Counted from the stretch's first letter, positions 1 to 7,924 are shown. The stretch: 64,000 nt of DNA from an uncultured bacterium (GCA_949291515.1 CASEVY010000008.1:1-64000), one strand, 5' to 3'. A program made the numbers and translations. The notes: a model not told the origin generated them from the letters alone.

Positions 1-63
1 AAGTTCGCTCTATCGCAGGGCAAATGTGGGATTCCCCGACGGGGAACGCCTTATGCGTTCCAA

Positions 64-90
64 TAAAAAACCACGCTTTTGCGTGGTTTT
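64..90 (-). terminator. Rho-independent terminator of tRNA-Arg
   Basis: Read on the minus strand, the stem CCACGC/GCGTGG with an AAAA loop is followed by a run of Ts. It lies 4 bases beyond the CCA end of the minus-strand tRNA, which fits termination of that transcript. Confidence 0.75.
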
Positions 91-93
91 AAA

Positions 94-168
94 TGGTGCG
101 CCCAACAGGAATCGAACTTGTATCCCCAGCTCCGCAGGCTGGTGCTCTATCCATTGAGCTATGGGCGC
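94..168 (-). tRNA. tRNA-Arg (anticodon GCG), CCA encoded
   Basis: The minus strand folds into a full cloverleaf. The acceptor stem is GCGCCCA/TGGGCGC, the D stem GCTC/GAGC, the anticodon stem CCAGC/GCTGG with loop CTGCGGA, and the T loop TTCGATT, followed by discriminator A and encoded CCA. The anticodon at loop positions 34-36 is GCG, which decodes CGC and by wobble CGU. Most bacteria instead use an ACG tRNA edited to ICG by TadA, so this is a less common choice. The T stem contains one A-C mismatch. Confidence 0.93.
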
Positions 169-177
169 TTTCAAATC

Positions 178-205
178 TTTATATATTTTACTATATTCAC
201 ATCAA
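178..205 (-). promoter_or_regulatory. Promoter of tRNA-Arg
   Basis: On the minus strand a -35-like TTGATG (200-205) and a -10-like TATAAA (178-183) are 16 bp apart. The start would fall within a few bases of the tRNA 5' end at 168. Inferred from sequence only. Confidence 0.5.
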
Positions 206-352
206 CTTTCGCCAGAGTTTTTATATTTTTATACTCTATTTTTCTTGAATTTCCCAAAAACGGCAATATTGTGGAAATCAAGACTAATTACGTCCCTCTG
301 CCAACGGCGCGGCTGCCTGGTAAAGCTAAAAACCTAAAAGCACCTCGCTTCA

Positions 353-430
353 CCTTAAAACCTTCTCCCCGCCACTTTTCCAATCTTATTTCTATCATTG
401 TTTTTACAGGACTTCTTTGCTAAACTATTT
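353..430 (+). repeat. Direct repeat, copy 1, upstream of ankyrin gene 1
   Basis: This stretch of about 78 bp is nearly identical to 1506-1583, starting CCTTAAAACCTTCTCCCC and ending GCTAAACTATTT. Each copy lies upstream of an exported ankyrin-repeat gene, so promoter and gene were probably duplicated together. Confidence 0.85.
398..426 (+). promoter_or_regulatory. Candidate promoter of ankyrin gene 1
   Basis: TTGTTT (398-403) and TAAACT (421-426) are separated by exactly 17 bp, inside the duplicated 78-bp cassette. The same boxes and spacing recur before the second ankyrin gene, which supports function. Confidence 0.5.
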
Positions 431-494
431 GCGAGGCAATACATTACAACCAGTTTATAGACATAATGCCTCAATATCAAACAGGAGATAGTAA

Positions 495-1271
495 ATGAGA
501 AAACTTTTATTTCTTGTAATATATTTTTCATCCTTTTTTTTGTTTTCGCCAGCATCATCTTTTGCAGCTGAAACAGAAAACGCGGCCGACTTCAATTCCG
601 TAAATTGGAAGACCGTTACCGTAGCCGAAATACAAGAACTAATCAAAAACGGTGCCGACATCAACGCAAAAGACGCCGCCGGATGGACAGCTTTGGCAAG
701 CGCGGCAAGAAACAGCTTGGCCCCCCAAACAATTGACGTCTTAATTCAAAACGGAGCCAACGTCAATGAAAAATATACCGACGGTTCTACACCTCTTATG
801 TTGGCGGCGGGGTTCAATATCTCCGAAAAAATACTCTCCGCCTTGCTGCGAAACGGAGCGGACATTAACGCCAAATCCAATGAAGGCTGGACTGCTTTGA
901 CTTGGGCCGCTTGGAATAATCCCAACCCCGAGATTATAAACACCTTAGTCAAAAACGGCGCCAATGTTAATCAAACGGAGGAAGACGGCACCACCCCGTT
1001 AATGACGGCCTCTTCTAGTCAAAATAAAGAAGTGATCTCCGCCTTAATTAAAAACGGGGCTGACGTCAACGCCAAAAACTCTTTGGGTTGGACGCCGCTG
1101 ATACTGGCGGCGGGCAACAACAAAAATCCCGAAGTCATCGCTCTGCTGATTGAAAGCGGAGCAGATATCAACGCCAAAGACTCCGCCGAAAATACCGCCC
1201 TCGATTATGCCAAAAAGAATAAAAACAAGGCGGCGGTAAAAATCTTGAAAAAAGCAAGAAAACAAAAATAA
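495..1271 (+). CDS. Exported ankyrin-repeat protein 1
   Basis: The 258-residue product has an N-terminal signal peptide (basic MRK, hydrophobic core to about residue 24, cleavage near SFAAE). About six ankyrin repeats follow from residue 30 on, shown by the recurring pattern IKNGADINAKDAAGWTALA and the L-I-x-N-G-A-x-V-N turns. The tail is Lys-rich. A ribosome site (AGGAGAT) precedes the ATG. Ankyrin repeats bind proteins, and export to the periplasm or beyond is implied by the signal peptide. The partner is unknown. It is a close paralogue of the gene at 1655 (same FNSVNW start of the mature region) and shares its upstream cassette. A terminator follows at 1290. Confidence 0.9.
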   Translation: MRKLLFLVIYFSSFFLFSPASSFAAETENAADFNSVNWKTVTVAEIQELIKNGADINAKDAAGWTALASAARNSLAPQTIDVLIQNGANVNEKYTDGSTPLMLAAGFNISEKILSALLRNGADINAKSNEGWTALTWAAWNNPNPEIINTLVKNGANVNQTEEDGTTPLMTASSSQNKEVISALIKNGADVNAKNSLGWTPLILAAGNNKNPEVIALLIESGADINAKDSAENTALDYAKKNKNKAAVKILKKARKQK

Positions 1272-1289
1272 AACATATAAGGAATAAAC

Positions 1290-1325
1290 AACGCGGCGCC
1301 TAAATATTAGGCCGCCGCGTTTTCT
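1290..1325 (+). terminator. Terminator after ankyrin gene 1
   Basis: A GC-rich stem (CGCGGCG-CCTAA / TTAGG-C-CGCCGCG, with one bulge) is followed by TTTTCTT, 19 bases after the stop codon. Confidence 0.8.
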
Positions 1326-1505
1326 TATATTTAAAATATTCTTTATTGCACTAAGACAATGCATAAAAAACTCTATAAAACCCACTCCGCCTATCTGCAC
1401 CCCTCCTTGGGAAATAGCTTAAATAAAAATCCTTAAAAGGCCTAAACAAAGCAAAACTTTATATTTAAGCTATTTAAAAAGTGTAAAACAGACTTTTTGC
1501 ACTCT

Positions 1506-1583
1506 CCTTAAAACCTTCTCCCCCCACTTTTTCTGAACTTATTTCTATCATTGTTTTTACAGAACTTCTTTGCTAAACTATTT
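1506..1583 (+). repeat. Direct repeat, copy 2, upstream of ankyrin gene 2
   Basis: Second copy of the 78-bp cassette at 353-430, with only scattered substitutions. It ends about 70 bp before the second ankyrin gene, the same arrangement as copy 1. Confidence 0.85.
1551..1579 (+). promoter_or_regulatory. Candidate promoter of ankyrin gene 2
   Basis: TTGTTT (1551-1556), a 17-bp spacer and TAAACT (1574-1579) match the promoter of the upstream paralogue in both boxes and spacing. Confidence 0.5.
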
Positions 1584-1654
1584 ACGGCACTATTTCTTAA
1601 ATGAGCAATATATAGCAACCAGCCTGCAAACCCAAGGCAAAAAGGAGCTGCGAA

Positions 1655-2917
1655 ATGAAAGAAAATCTGCTTTTAGCCGTATTTGTTTTATTCTTTTCTT
1701 TGGTTACGACGCCATTATGTTTCGCAGGTGAAGCGAAAAAACAAGCTAATTTCAATTCCGTAAATTGGGAAAACGTTACCTTATCCGAAATACAAAAACT
1801 AATCAAAAACGGGGCTGACGTCAACGCTGACGTAGAACAAACACTTGAAGATACTTATCTAAGTTACGGTTGGACACCTCTAATGTATGCGGTAGTCTCA
1901 TTTAGCATAAATATAAAAATAATTGAAACTTTAATCAAACACGGTGCGCATATTAACACTACAGACTTTAACAATTGGACACCCCTGATGTACGCCGCAC
2001 GATATAGCCCAAATCCCGAAACAATTGAACTTTTAATCAAATACGGCGCCGATATTCGCGCAAAAGATTCTGCTGATTTTACGCCTCTGGTGTTAGCCAC
2101 ACGATATAATTCAAATCCCAAGGTGGTTGAAACTTTAATCAAATACAGCACTGATCTTAACTTGGAAGGGGAATACGGCAGAACGCTGCTGAAACACACG
2201 GTCGGATTCAACACCAATCCCGAAATGATTAACACTTTAATCAAATACGGCGCCGATATTAACGAAAACGCGGCTTCAGATTCAACTTTACTAACTTGGG
2301 CTGCAAGACACAACTCAAATCCTGAGGTAATTAAAGCCTTAATCAAATACGGCGCCGATGTTAACGCAAAAGACAAAAACGGCTGGAGCCCGATAATATT
2401 CGCAGCTTATCAAAACAGCAATAAAGGGATAATTGAAACCTTAATCGAACACGGCGGCGATGTTAATCTGGAAGACAAAGACGGTTTGACACCGCTGCTA
2501 TATGCCGCCTCAAACAATGACAGCCACGAGGTAGTTGAAACCTTAATAAAACACGGGGCAGACATAAGCAAAACAGACAAAAACGGCATGACACCTCTGA
2601 TGCTGGCAGCTTACAAAAACAGAAATCCAAAAATAATTGACACTTTAATCAAATACGGCGCCGACGTTAACAAAAAAGACAAAAACGGCTGGACGCCGCT
2701 GATGCTGGCAGCTTACAAAAACAGAAATCCCGAAATAATTGTAACTTTGATCGAACACGGCTCCGATGTTAACGCCAAGAACTCTTTTGGCTGGACGCCG
2801 CTGATGCTGGCTATCTATTTTAACCCCAATCCCGAAATCAAAAGAGCTTTAATCATACTTGGCGCCAATACTAAAATAAGAAACAACATAATGGATACAT
2901 CACTGATACACGCCTAG
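1655..2917 (+). CDS. Exported ankyrin-repeat protein 2, possibly C-terminally truncated
   Basis: The 420-residue product has a signal peptide (MKENLLLAVFVLFF..., cleavage near CFAGEA) and about ten to eleven ankyrin repeats of 33-37 residues, many with the signature GWTPLMLAAYKNRNPEII. A ribosome site (AAAGGAG) precedes the ATG. It is a longer paralogue of the protein at 495. The stop is an in-frame TAG at 2915-2917. Beyond it the same frame reads TAKILKSKK, which resembles the C-terminal AAVKILKKARKQK of the paralogue, so the original end was probably lost to a nonsense change. Repeat number differs from gene 1, as expected from internal repeat expansion. Function unknown beyond likely protein binding outside the cytoplasm. 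Confidence 0.9.
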   Translation: MKENLLLAVFVLFFSLVTTPLCFAGEAKKQANFNSVNWENVTLSEIQKLIKNGADVNADVEQTLEDTYLSYGWTPLMYAVVSFSINIKIIETLIKHGAHINTTDFNNWTPLMYAARYSPNPETIELLIKYGADIRAKDSADFTPLVLATRYNSNPKVVETLIKYSTDLNLEGEYGRTLLKHTVGFNTNPEMINTLIKYGADINENAASDSTLLTWAARHNSNPEVIKALIKYGADVNAKDKNGWSPIIFAAYQNSNKGIIETLIEHGGDVNLEDKDGLTPLLYAASNNDSHEVVETLIKHGADISKTDKNGMTPLMLAAYKNRNPKIIDTLIKYGADVNKKDKNGWTPLMLAAYKNRNPEIIVTLIEHGSDVNAKNSFGWTPLMLAIYFNPNPEIKRALIILGANTKIRNNIMDTSLIHA

Positions 2918-2963
2918 ACGGCAAAAATTTTGAAAAGCAAAAAAGTAAACCCTTGTAAACAAA

Positions 2964-3000
2964 TAACGCGGAGCCAATACAACTCCGCGTTAATTTTTTA
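2964..3000 (+). terminator. Terminator after ankyrin gene 2
   Basis: A perfect 10-bp stem TAACGCGGAG/CTCCGCGTTA with a 9-base loop is followed by ATTTTTTA. Confidence 0.85.
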
Positions 3001-3032
3001 TATCGTTTTGCCCAAAACTGTTTATCCTATGA

Positions 3033-3389
3033 CTAAGGCAATACCGAAGGAGGATCAATCAGTTCTCCGGTGCATTTGCCCTGCTCGCATTTGGGCGTTA
3101 TTTCTACATAGCACATCTGCAAAGTACACGGAACAAAAGCGCAGCGTTCGCTCTTGGATTGATTAAACGCTTTGGCATATTTCTTGTTTATCGCCACTTT
3201 CCCGTCGCATAAACAACAATCTTTTAGTACGGATACGCAATCGGAATCGGACGAACATTTGTAAATTTCCGCATTATCCAAAGTCAGGGCGGCTAACTTT
3301 TCCGCTTTCTTTTCGCCCGAAGAGGCACAGCCCGCCGCAATTATCATACACCCCAAAATCATACTTATAAAGACCAGTTTCCTTTTCAT
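3033..3389 (-). CDS. Cys-rich lipoprotein
   Basis: The 118-residue product starts at MKRKLVF, chosen because GGGAGGAAAT lies just upstream. A longer reading from 3449 has no ribosome site and would bury the signal peptide. It has a type II signal peptide ending in a lipobox (IIAAGC), so it is probably lipidated. The mature part holds about ten cysteines in the order CSSDSDC, DCCLCDG, C, C, C, C, GKC, and contains an AINKKYAKAF segment. The spacing suggests a small disulfide-stabilised domain. No enzyme motif is visible and the function is unknown. It converges on the terminator of the ankyrin gene. Confidence 0.8.
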   Translation of the reverse strand: MKRKLVFISMILGCMIIAAGCASSGEKKAEKLAALTLDNAEIYKCSSDSDCVSVLKDCCLCDGKVAINKKYAKAFNQSKSERCAFVPCTLQMCYVEITPKCEQGKCTGELIDPPSVLP

Positions 3390-3471
3390 TTTTATTTCCT
3401 CCCAAAGTATTCTAATATCTAATATAACATAAAGCAAAAAATCAAGCACCTTCTTTTCCTTTTACAATAAG

Positions 3472-3544
3472 ATTGGCTTTTGCGTTCCGAGCTATCCCCG
3501 ACGATATACTTCGTCTGCAAACAACCCGATACACAAAAGCCAAT
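3472..3544. other. Long inverted repeat, possible structured element
   Basis: The 11-bp arms ATTGGCTTTTG (3472-3482) and CAAAAGCCAAT (3534-3544) are perfectly complementary. They enclose a smaller hairpin GACGA-N-TCGTC (about 3511-3526). It lies between two minus-strand genes. No T-run follows on either strand, so it is not a standard terminator. It could be a structured RNA, a processing site or a remnant of a repeat. Confidence 0.35.
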
Positions 3545-3589
3545 TCTTTATGCGGTTAATGATAACCGCGGTCCTGCCCTTACCCCAAA

Positions 3590-3724
3590 TCAATCGCTTT
3601 CGTCATACAGCTCAAAGGTAACTATCTGCCATTCCTCCTCGTCCAAATCGTCCAAAAGCGCTTTGAAGGCCGGCGTCAAATTATCTATTTTTCGTTTAAG
3701 AACCTTTCGCTTATCGTTTGACAT
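3590..3724 (-). CDS. Small acidic hypothetical protein (44 aa)
   Basis: A short minus-strand frame starts MSNDKRKVLKRKIDNLTPAF and ends in an acidic stretch (DDLDEEEWQIVTFELYDESD). Composition is protein-like: a basic N-terminus, an amphipathic middle and an acidic end. No clear ribosome site is seen. I do not recognise the family. It is listed because the stretch between 3.45 and 3.92 kb has no other gene and the translation looks non-random. Confidence 0.4.
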   Translation of the reverse strand: MSNDKRKVLKRKIDNLTPAFKALLDDLDEEEWQIVTFELYDESD

Positions 3725-3910
3725 ATTACAAAATTGTATTTCTAACCGTTTTTTAAATTATTTGTAATCTTTTTTAATTATACTATAAATAAAATAGATT
3801 ATTTTTATTTTACTAAAAATATCCATAATAACGGGTTTTTTGGATAAGATTTTTCTTTACTTTTCCATTATGAAGCTGCAGCCGTATTATATGAGTACGA
3901 TTTTATTTAG

Positions 3911-3916
3911 TAGAAT
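3911..3916 (+). promoter_or_regulatory. -10 box placing the start at the rnhB ATG
   Basis: TAGAAT ends 6 bp before the rnhB ATG (3923). There is no ribosome site between, so transcription probably starts at or next to the A of ATG, giving a leaderless mRNA. No good -35 box is visible. Confidence 0.4.
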
Positions 3917-3922
3917 TATTTA

Positions 3923-4576
3923 ATGAGTTTAACCGAATTTGACATTCAAATATCGCAAGAATTTCCATTTTCCAAGATAATCGGCGTCGACGAAGCCGGC
4001 CGCGGCCCTTTGGCCGGCCCGGTTACAGCGGCGGCGTGTTATATACCGCCCGAGCTTTACGGCCACCCAGTAATGGAAAAGATAAATGACAGTAAAAAGC
4101 TCTCCCCCGCCAAACGCGAAAAAATATTTGAGGAACTTATAACCCTTCCGATATTATGGCGTACCGGTTATGCCTCTGCCGCAGAAATCGACAAACACAA
4201 TATCCTTCAGGCTACTTTTATGGCTATGCGCCGCGCTTTGGCATTTTTCGAGGAGGAGAACGCCGTCGTTCTAGTGGACGGGAATCGTCTTATCCCCTTT
4301 GTTCATCATCAACAGCGCAGCATAATAGGCGGCGACGCCAAATCTCTCGCGGTAGCGGCAGCCAGTATAATAGCCAAAGTTTCGCGCGACAGATTTATGG
4401 ATATTTTGGACGACAAATTCCCCCTCTACGATTTTGCGGGCCATAAAGGCTACGGCACAAAAAGCCATATAGCTTCCATAAGGGAATACGGCCCCTGCCC
4501 CCAGCACAGAATGACTTTTGAACCCTTGCTGTCGATGTACGGCGGGCTGTTTGGCGCGGTCGGCAAAAATGTTTAG
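3923..4576 (+). CDS. rnhB: Ribonuclease HII
   Basis: This 217-residue cytoplasmic endonuclease cuts the RNA strand of RNA-DNA hybrids and removes single ribonucleotides from DNA. The type 2 RNase H signature GVDEAGRGPLAGPV is at residues 21-34, with catalytic Asp23 and Glu24. A DGN motif lies near residue 117, an AKVSRDRFM helix follows, and the end carries the usual H-x-G-Y-G-T element. Length is normal. The start lacks a ribosome site and sits 6 bp after a -10-like box. It heads a + operon and overlaps yraN by 8 bp. Confidence 0.97.
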   Translation: MSLTEFDIQISQEFPFSKIIGVDEAGRGPLAGPVTAAACYIPPELYGHPVMEKINDSKKLSPAKREKIFEELITLPILWRTGYASAAEIDKHNILQATFMAMRRALAFFEEENAVVLVDGNRLIPFVHHQQRSIIGGDAKSLAVAAASIIAKVSRDRFMDILDDKFPLYDFAGHKGYGTKSHIASIREYGPCPQHRMTFEPLLSMYGGLFGAVGKNV

Positions 4577-4934
4577 TTTTTTGCGAAGGCAGGGCAATAA
4601 AGCCGAAGATCGCGCCGCGAAATATCTCCAAGACAACGGCTATAAGATTTTATGCAGGAATTATCTCTGCCCTTTGGGCGAAGTCGATATAATAGCCCAA
4701 AAAGACGAAACTATCGTTTTTGTCGAGGTTAAGCAGCGATCTTCGGACGCTTTCGGAGGCCCGATCGCCGCGGTGACAAAAAGCAAACAGCAAAAAATAG
4801 CCAAAGCCGCCGTAGCCTATCTCAAGCAAGAAAATCCGTCTTACAACGCGCTTTTGTTTGATATAATAGCCATAACGGGCGACAGACTTGAACATATAAA
4901 AAACGCTTTTACGCCAAGCGGATTGTTTTTATAA
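4569..4934 (+). CDS. yraN: YraN/UPF0102 family nuclease-like protein
   Basis: The start at MFSFLRRQG gives 121 residues, the normal family length. An earlier start at 4518 would lie deep in rnhB. The PD-(D/E)xK-like core is visible: GEVDIIAQKDETIVFVEVKQR, with conserved E-V-D and E-V-K residues, preceded by the typical RRQGNKAEDRAAKYL helix and NY. The family is a predicted endonuclease fold of unsettled function. It regularly follows rnhB, as here, with overlapping ATG/TAG. Confidence 0.95.
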   Translation: MFSFLRRQGNKAEDRAAKYLQDNGYKILCRNYLCPLGEVDIIAQKDETIVFVEVKQRSSDAFGGPIAAVTKSKQQKIAKAAVAYLKQENPSYNALLFDIIAITGDRLEHIKNAFTPSGLFL

Positions 4935-4944
4935 GGAGAAAGCC

Positions 4945-5766
4945 ATGACACAACTTCAAACAGTAAAGAAAGCGGCAGCATACATAAACAAAAAAACAAA
5001 AAACTTCAAACCCGAAACGGCCCTCATAACGGGCAGCGGGCTGGCCAATTCAGTGCCGCCGCTGGATAAAAAGATAGTTATTCCATACTCCCAAATACCC
5101 GGCTTTTTGAGGAGTACCGTCGCGGGGCACAGCGGCAATCTGATTTTCGGCGAGTATAAAGGCAAAAAGATAGCAGTAATGCAGGGGCGCTTCCATTATT
5201 ACGAAGGCCACCCGATGAAAGATATCGCCATCGCCATACGCACATTATGGATGCTGGGCGTAAAAACTTTATTGGTATCGGCGGCGGTCGGCTCCATCAA
5301 CGCCAAGCTAAAACCGGGCAGCCTATGCGTACTTAAAGATCATATCAACCTTATGGCCAATAATCCGCTTATCGGCAATTACGATCCCGCCTTCGGCCCG
5401 ATGTTCTGCGATATGACCGACACCTACGATAAAGACATCGCCAAGAAAACCCTCGCCATCGCAAAGAAGCATAAAATCAACGCTTTGCCGGGCGTATATT
5501 TGGCGGTTACGGGCCCCAATTTCGAAACGCCGGCAGAAATACAGGCTTTTAAGAAACTGGGCGCGGACGTCGTCGGTATGTCTACCGTGCCGGAGGTAAT
5601 AACGGCAAGGCAGCTCGGCCTTAAAATATGCGGGCTCAGCTGGGTAACGAACCTGGCGAGCGGAATATCCAAAACTCCGCTAAGCCATAAAGAAACTTTG
5701 GAAGAAACAAAAAAGATTGAAGGCAAATTCGCAAAAATACTGCAGGACTTGCTTACAAAAATATAA
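4945..5766 (+). CDS. punA: Purine nucleoside phosphorylase, trimeric class
   Basis: This 273-residue cytoplasmic enzyme splits purine (deoxy)nucleosides with phosphate for base salvage. Visible motifs are the phosphate loop TGSGLA (29-34), His62 in AGHSGN, GRFHYYEGH (81-89), the base-binding GPNFETPAEI and GMSTVPEVI, and the late TNLASGIS. The usual N-A-A-G-G segment reads SAAVGS. Some other positions also differ, but the catalytic frame is intact. The ribosome site AAGGAG precedes ATG. It lies in the rnhB operon. guaC elsewhere in the window fits purine salvage. MTAP-like substrate preference cannot be excluded. Confidence 0.9.
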   Translation: MTQLQTVKKAAAYINKKTKNFKPETALITGSGLANSVPPLDKKIVIPYSQIPGFLRSTVAGHSGNLIFGEYKGKKIAVMQGRFHYYEGHPMKDIAIAIRTLWMLGVKTLLVSAAVGSINAKLKPGSLCVLKDHINLMANNPLIGNYDPAFGPMFCDMTDTYDKDIAKKTLAIAKKHKINALPGVYLAVTGPNFETPAEIQAFKKLGADVVGMSTVPEVITARQLGLKICGLSWVTNLASGISKTPLSHKETLEETKKIEGKFAKILQDLLTKI

Positions 5767-5778
5767 TTAACGGCAAAA

Positions 5779-7212
5779 ATGATTGATAAAGTTAAAAGGC
5801 TGGGCAAAGAGACTTTAATCTATGGCACTTCAACCATAGTTGCCCGCCTTTTTAACTTTTTTCTGGTGCCGGTATACACTTATTATTTGGCGACATCGCA
5901 ATACGGCGTGATAGCGACCGTATTCGCGTTTATGGCGCTGTTTAATATTCTGTATCAATACGGTATGGATCAGGCATACTTGCGCTTCGCGCAGGACCAT
6001 AAAAACAAAAACGTTTTCTCCACTCCATTCAACGCAGTAGTAATGACCTCGATAGCGCTTTCCCTGCTGATATACGCCTTAAGCCCATATATAGCGGTGG
6101 GGTTGGGCATAGGCCAAGAAAACGCTTACCTTATAAAATACTGCTGTTTTATCCTGGCTTTGGACGCTTTGAATATTATTCCATTCGCAAAGCTGCGTTT
6201 TGAACACCGCTCTTGGCATTTTGTCATCATAAGGACGGTTTCCATAATGGTGAACGTGGCGGGCAATCTTTTGGCTTTGGCTTATTTTAAGACGGGCGTA
6301 GACGGTATTTTTATGGCGGGGATAGCGGCGTCTTTGGCTTCGCTGATATTATTGCTGCCGGTGATAAGGGAAGATTTCAAACTCGTCTTTGACACAAAAC
6401 TCTTTAAAGCGATGTTCGCCTTTTCCTGGCCGTTTATACCAGCGGGTATGGCGAGCATTATGGTAAACGTGATAGACAAGCCGCTTCTGTCGCATTTGGC
6501 GGGGCTTAGCGAAGTGGGCATATACCAAGCCAATTTCAAAATCGGCGTATTTATGATGTTGGCGGTATCGATGTTTGACCAAGCCTGGCGGCCGTTTTTC
6601 ATACAGGCTTCGGCAAAACCCGACTGCAAGGAACTGTTCGCCGAGATTTTTACCTATTTCGCCGCCGCGGCCAGCTGGCTGTTTTTGGGGCTTTCCCTGC
6701 TTATCCCCACGATAATACAAACCAAATTTCTCGGCTTTAATCTGATACACGAAAGTTACTGGTCCGGCCTGAACATAATTCCGCTGGTGTTGGCGGGCTA
6801 TTTATTCTACGGGTTTTACATCAATTTTATGGTCGCGCCCGTACTTACAAAAAAAACGAAAGTGCTGATGTTTATAACTTTAGCGGGCGCGGCGGCGAGC
6901 GTGGCAACGAATATCATTCTCGTGCCGATTATCGGGATAGTGGGCGCGGGCTGGGCGATATTCGTAAGCTACGCAGTAATGGCATTGGCGCTGTTCGTTT
7001 TTTTACAGAGGAATTATCCTATAAATTACCACTACAAGAAGCTCAGTCTTATGGCCTGCGCCGTATTGCTGGTGCTTATGGGAAATATGTTTGCCGCGCA
7101 AATGCCGCAAATACACGCCTTGATTTTAAGGATTATAATGCTGTGCATCTATCCAGTTTTGGCGCTGTTGATAATATTGAAAGTGAAAACGAGAACGGAA
7201 CTGCCGGCATAG
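5779..7212 (+). CDS. Wzx-type polysaccharide flippase (MATE/MOP superfamily)
   Basis: This 477-residue membrane protein has about 14 hydrophobic segments. The N-terminus shows the typical family opening (GKETLIYGTSTIVARLFNFFLVPVYTYYL) in which a short basic start is followed by the first helix, then YGVIATVFAF. Members move lipid-linked oligosaccharides across the inner membrane. It starts 12 bp after punA. With the TagO/WecA-like transferase 700 bp downstream it suggests envelope polysaccharide or O-antigen assembly. The exact substrate is not deducible. Confidence 0.88.
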   Translation: MIDKVKRLGKETLIYGTSTIVARLFNFFLVPVYTYYLATSQYGVIATVFAFMALFNILYQYGMDQAYLRFAQDHKNKNVFSTPFNAVVMTSIALSLLIYALSPYIAVGLGIGQENAYLIKYCCFILALDALNIIPFAKLRFEHRSWHFVIIRTVSIMVNVAGNLLALAYFKTGVDGIFMAGIAASLASLILLLPVIREDFKLVFDTKLFKAMFAFSWPFIPAGMASIMVNVIDKPLLSHLAGLSEVGIYQANFKIGVFMMLAVSMFDQAWRPFFIQASAKPDCKELFAEIFTYFAAAASWLFLGLSLLIPTIIQTKFLGFNLIHESYWSGLNIIPLVLAGYLFYGFYINFMVAPVLTKKTKVLMFITLAGAAASVATNIILVPIIGIVGAGWAIFVSYAVMALALFVFLQRNYPINYHYKKLSLMACAVLLVLMGNMFAAQMPQIHALILRIIMLCIYPVLALLIILKVKTRTELPA

Positions 7213-7266
7213 CTTGCGACGCCAAAACGCCCGCTCGGCAAGATCGCAAACAGACAAATGATGAAA

Positions 7267-7893
7267 TTACTTTATGCTGAGTAAAGTCAAAACGATTTCG
7301 GCGCGTTCTTTTTGGTCCTTAAAAACCACTTGGTAAGGCAGAGGCCTGTCGCCAAACACTCTGTAATCGTTAAATTCAACCGTTTTGTTTATGCGGCCTT
7401 TGCTCTGCTTCATCGCGTAAGGATAGCTTAAACCCCGCTTAAAGTAGTAGGAATTAAGAAAGGAGCCGCTTTTAAAAACGATTACCCCCGCTTCACCGTC
7501 GGAGGTATAGCCCTGATAATCAGCCGGTTTTAGCAGAAGTATTCTTATAATATCCTCAAAAACAGCCTTGGAGGTTTTGTTGAAAAGCTCCTTAAGCGTA
7601 TAATTATAGCTGAAATTATCTTTGACGTAGTCGGCGTTGAGCAGTACGGCTGAATAATCGCCCAATATTTTTATTTGGAAGTCCGCGTATTTGCGTTTGT
7701 TTATAACAAGCAAGAAATTGTTTTGATAATCGCCCGCCTTAAATTCTGCCTTGAACACAGCGGAAGTTTCCCACCCCGTAAGGAAAACCGGATAGCTGCG
7801 TACGGGTTCTTCGCCTTTATTCAAGACCGGCTTTGCTGCGCACGCGCAGAGAAAAAACAAAATCGGTAAAATCAGTAATTTTATTTTGCTCAT
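7267..7893 (-). CDS. Putative outer-membrane lipoprotein
   Basis: The 208-residue product has a lipoprotein signal (MSKIKLLILPILFFLCAC, with the lipobox giving an acylated Cys). AGGAAC precedes the ATG. The mature part is beta-rich with alternating hydrophobic residues (YADFQIKILGDYSAVL, AGVIVFKSGSF, VVFKDQKERAEIVLTLLS), reminiscent of the LolA/LolB half-barrel fold, with a final segment typical of a closing strand pair. The LolB assignment is a guess. It is convergent with the flippase and divergent from the TagO-like gene. Confidence 0.8.
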   Translation of the reverse strand: MSKIKLLILPILFFLCACAAKPVLNKGEEPVRSYPVFLTGWETSAVFKAEFKAGDYQNNFLLVINKRKYADFQIKILGDYSAVLLNADYVKDNFSYNYTLKELFNKTSKAVFEDIIRILLLKPADYQGYTSDGEAGVIVFKSGSFLNSYYFKRGLSYPYAMKQSKGRINKTVEFNDYRVFGDRPLPYQVVFKDQKERAEIVLTLLSIK

Positions 7894-7912
7894 ATTTTTG
7901 TTCCTTATTTTA

Positions 7913-7918
7913 TATTAT
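7913..7918 (+). promoter_or_regulatory. -10 box for the TagO-like gene, probable leaderless start
   Basis: TATTAT ends 6 bp before the ATG at 7925, in a region of only A and T with no ribosome site. The overlapping TATATT at 7911-7916 is an alternative. No strong -35 box is seen. Confidence 0.35.
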
Positions 7919-7924
7919 ATTATT

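Noticed and set aside
43-61. Hairpin GGAACGC-CTTAT-GCGTTCC at the window start
   Set aside because: No T-run on the plus strand and no upstream gene visible in the window. Could be the end of something outside; not enough sequence to call.
79-423. Plus-strand frame across the tRNA-Arg gene
   Set aside because: It runs antisense over the tRNA and the promoter cassette, with no ribosome site or recognisable motif.
3480-3767. Plus-strand frame of 95 codons
   Set aside because: It covers the inverted repeat and the opposite-strand small gene, has no ribosome site and low-complexity Ser runs.
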